DNA of 64,000 bases from Cyanoderma ruficeps (lineage: Eukaryota > Chordata > Aves > Passeriformes > Timaliidae), in NCBI GenBank assembly GCA_008694505.1, contig VZDJ01007753.1:18263003-18327002 (forward strand), read 5' to 3'. Below, piece after piece: positions 62,033-64,000 of the stretch. The position numbers and the translations under genes were made by a program. Under the pieces are notes generated by a model, which was not told where the DNA came from, searched no databases, and saw only the letters and a list, made by a program, of their open reading frames with translations. Every line of letters begins with the position of its first letter. Within the stretch, counting starts at the first letter, position 1.

Positions 62033-62225
62033 CGAGTGGAAGTACCAGGCAGGGGCCGTCCCGTGTCCACCAGGACACACCAGCAGTACCCGGTCGACTG
62101 GTGGCATTGCACTGGTTTGTAGAGTCCTCCAGGAGCACACTCGGGGATGACGATGCCCTCCCGGGGGTTCTGCCTGGCCTCCTCCAAGGCGCTCTGCCTC
62201 TCCTGGTCACAGGAATGAACTTTTT
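62033..62225 (-). CDS. SMOC1: SMOC1 exon, second thyroglobulin type-1 domain
   Basis: The 193-nt exon lies between cttctgtcttccag and CACTCG|gtgaga on the minus strand. With the G of the preceding exon it reads EKVHSCDQERQSALEEARQN, PREGIVIPECAPGGLYKP and VQCHQSTGYCWCVLVDTG, ending RPLPGTST. It has the thyroglobulin type-1 signature CWCV and five of the six fold cysteines (HSC, PEC, VQC, YC, WC); the sixth is in the next exon. The match to human SMOC1 as I recall it is nearly complete; EEARQN replaces EEAQQN. It is the most upstream exon of this gene in the window. The exon is GC-rich compared with the introns. Confidence 0.96.
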
Positions 62226-64000
62226 CTGGAAGACAGAAGGGAGGTTGGAGGGAGTGAAAAAAGAATCAAATCGAGATCACTTTCCTCAGGTCAGCAGGAT
62301 ATGGTATCCTTCACATCAGGAGCCCTTTGTTTCTGTTTCCTTCTCATCAAACATCAGTGTGTCTACTTCCTCAGGGGCTGAGGGACTTCTGGGTTGAGAG
62401 CTGTGTCCTACATTTAACTGTGACACAACAAGATTATAGATTACAGACATTGACTGCTGAGTGCTCAGGATGCCAGAAACAGCAGGAAAAACTCTTCTTG
62501 ATCACTTGGGCTTTGGAAATGAACTATCAGGTAAAAAATACATCACCATTAATGTAGCCATGAGGTAAACACTTCCCAGATTAGGTTTTTGCAAGCTGAG
62601 AGATCCCAAACTGTGACTTGTATTTTCCAGTTAAACAAAGGAGGCAAACACCCTGCCCTGCCCCTCCGTCTCTTTCTCCAGACTGCAAAACACTCCTCCG
62701 TCTCAACAGCACCTCTCCAACATGATCCCAAGAGGAGCAGGTTATGTTTTCACACAGCCTTATCCAGTGCAGACAGCAACTGCACACACCTCAGCAGGGA
62801 ACAGAACGGGATATCCCATTTGACCCCCACTGCCATCACCTCTCCAGAACTCTCCACTGTTGTCCTCACCTGGAAAACAAAGGGCACCCTTTCTACTGAG
62901 CAGCAGGTAAGGCCCTGTCCCTTAAAAACCCATTACACAGGAAAGGCTATTTCCAAAGATACTGTCAAGGAGAACAGTAGTGGCATGCACCAAAGAACAG
63001 GAAAAAGCCCAGAAGTGGTTTCTGCAGCCAGCCTGGCACACAGAGCCCTAGCACTGCCCGGAAAGGAGTGTCAGATGCATAGACAGTGCCAGGCTGCTGC
63101 CTCTCACATGGACCAGCCATCTGAGGGGGAGGAGAAGCACAGAGTACCTGCAAAATGGTAAGACTTATTTGCCTCAACAGCCAGAAATTCTTAATTATAA
63201 CTCCAAGTTTTCTACTTTGACAAGCAGAAAAATTATTTCAACTTTGTAAACTACTGAAAGTATCACAGTGAGGAAAAGAAAGCAGCCAAGACAGCTGAAA
63301 ACACACCTAAGTCTAGGGTAACAAAAGACAACAATCTAACCCCTAACTTTTATCCTTAGGAGAGTGATGAAAAACAGAAGCAAGAAAAAAAACCAGCTGC
63401 CCTCTTCTTCCCTAGCCTTCCTCTCCCCTGCAGTCTACTGTGTTTTAATTTTATTTTTATAAATAGTTCAGAAGACCTGTAATTCCTTGCCACAGCCAAG
63501 AGCCACCTCAAGCCTTCAATACATAAAATGCTTCCACTGATCAGCAATGACACCATAGGTTCCCCCAAATCTGTAGAAGCTTGCATCAGCAACCAGCAGA
63601 TACGGCATAACCTCAGCCTCCTGCTCCCGAGACTGGCTCAGCACACGACTAACACTGGTTTCTTGTATTTTGCCTGCCTGTTGGCAACTGTTATAACTAA
63701 CACTGTTAGTTATATCTTGAATTTTGGTGATAAATTACACTGTAGAGAGTAAGTTTTGTTCCATATTTGGGGAACAAAAGGGGTGCCAATTCATAGCTTG
63801 GTAACAGCAGGTTCATCAAGAAACTCCAGCAGGTCTGCACAGCATCACCTGAGTACAGCATGCCTGGGTACCACAAACATTTTTACTGCTTTCCAATTGA
63901 ACTGCAGCAGCTGAAAGAGTCCCAGAGATGCCCAAAAATCTCACTCTCCTCAGCATTTCAGATCACTGTCAAGCCTGGGAATGTGAAGGGCACCTAAACT
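62226..64000 (-). other. SMOC1: SMOC1 intron, continuing beyond the window
   Basis: The preceding exon should end with an IKHLVIKDSKL-like segment; nothing like it is visible on the minus strand here. A perfect 10-bp inverted repeat with a 3-nt centre lies at 63692-63714. No other feature is recognised. Confidence 0.55.
63692..63714. repeat. Perfect 10-bp inverted repeat with 3-nt loop
   Basis: The sequence tataactaac, then act, then gttagttata forms a perfect short hairpin in an SMOC1 intron. The function is unknown and it may be chance. Confidence 0.8.

Larger units (their letters stand above)
33205..64000 (-). other. SMOC1: SMOC1 gene span (3' part only)
   Basis: This is the distal half of the gene for a secreted, matricellular calcium-binding glycoprotein of the BM-40/SPARC family, found at basement membranes and known to dampen BMP signalling; loss in humans causes microphthalmia with limb anomalies. 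Five exons on the minus strand, in order and in phase, code for about 215 of roughly 434 residues: second thyroglobulin type-1 domain, linker, and extracellular calcium-binding (EC) domain. The end GRLV separates it from SMOC2, which has a longer basic tail. The signal peptide, follistatin-like and first thyroglobulin domains must lie right of the window; I looked for the preceding exon in 62226-64000 and did not find it. Confidence 0.94.

Noticed and set aside
45732..62225. SMOC2 in place of SMOC1
   Set aside because: SMOC2 ends in a longer basic tail and differs around the EF-hands. The VGRLV end and near-identity to SMOC1 in the thyroglobulin domain decide for SMOC1.
62589..63161. A 190-codon + strand frame antisense to SMOC1
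   Set aside because: Low-complexity Ser/Thr/Gln-rich product with no recognisable domain, in an intron; no splice or start context supports it.

Overview
The window is vertebrate nuclear DNA, almost certainly from a bird and probably a songbird. It has short exons with GT/AG borders in kilobase introns, many 5'-truncated CR1 LINE fragments, solo-LTR-like elements, and one SINE with a tRNA-Ile head and a CR1-like tail, an architecture I recall from passerine genomes (TguSINE1 type). No bacterial or viral gene organisation is present, and most open frames are chance frames in introns.

Two protein-coding genes face each other tail to tail. SLC8A3 (Na+/Ca2+ exchanger NCX3) runs on the + strand. 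The window holds its last part: the exon-B-type splice exon of CBD2 (1435-1538), an 18-nt microexon (10725-10742), and four further exons (19465-19589, 20125-20224, 21280-21555, 21874-22228) that carry the rest of the cytoplasmic loop and the C-terminal membrane half with the alpha-2 repeat. Its 3' UTR follows to about 22.5 or 23.2 kb. The 5' exons lie left of the window. A single N at 22041 replaces about 23 nt of the last exon and causes an artificial frameshift.

SMOC1 (secreted modular calcium-binding protein 1) runs on the - strand. The window holds its last five exons: 62225-62033 and 60979-60897 (second thyroglobulin type-1 domain and linker), 56530-56425 and 45979-45732 (extracellular calcium-binding domain with two EF-hands), and 36720-36704 (last residues and stop), followed by a long 3' UTR reaching about 33.2 kb. 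Upstream exons lie right of the window. The SMOC1/SLC8A3 tail-to-tail pair is, from memory, the same arrangement as on human chromosome 14q24, which supports orthology. The two genes have no shared pathway; they are simply neighbours.

The 10 kb between the two 3' ends shows no recognisable gene. It holds a 40-bp tandem duplication (27.05 kb) and a ~125-bp inverted repeat with a ~350-bp spacer (30.3-30.9 kb). Introns hold CR1 fragments at 12.9, 17.6, 18.7, 42.6-44.0, 53.5-54.5 and 58.5 kb; a solo-LTR-like element nested inside a CR1 (43.4-43.7 kb); an LTR-like element at 60.2-60.7 kb; and the tRNA-Ile SINE at 61.05-61.18 kb. Assembly gaps occur at 22041, 34717-34731 and 42040. I found no convincing undescribed biological system. 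The more distinctive observations are two tandem (NAGNAG) splice acceptors, a Gly-to-Thr change in the NCX3 alpha-2 repeat, the nested LTR and the long inverted repeat.
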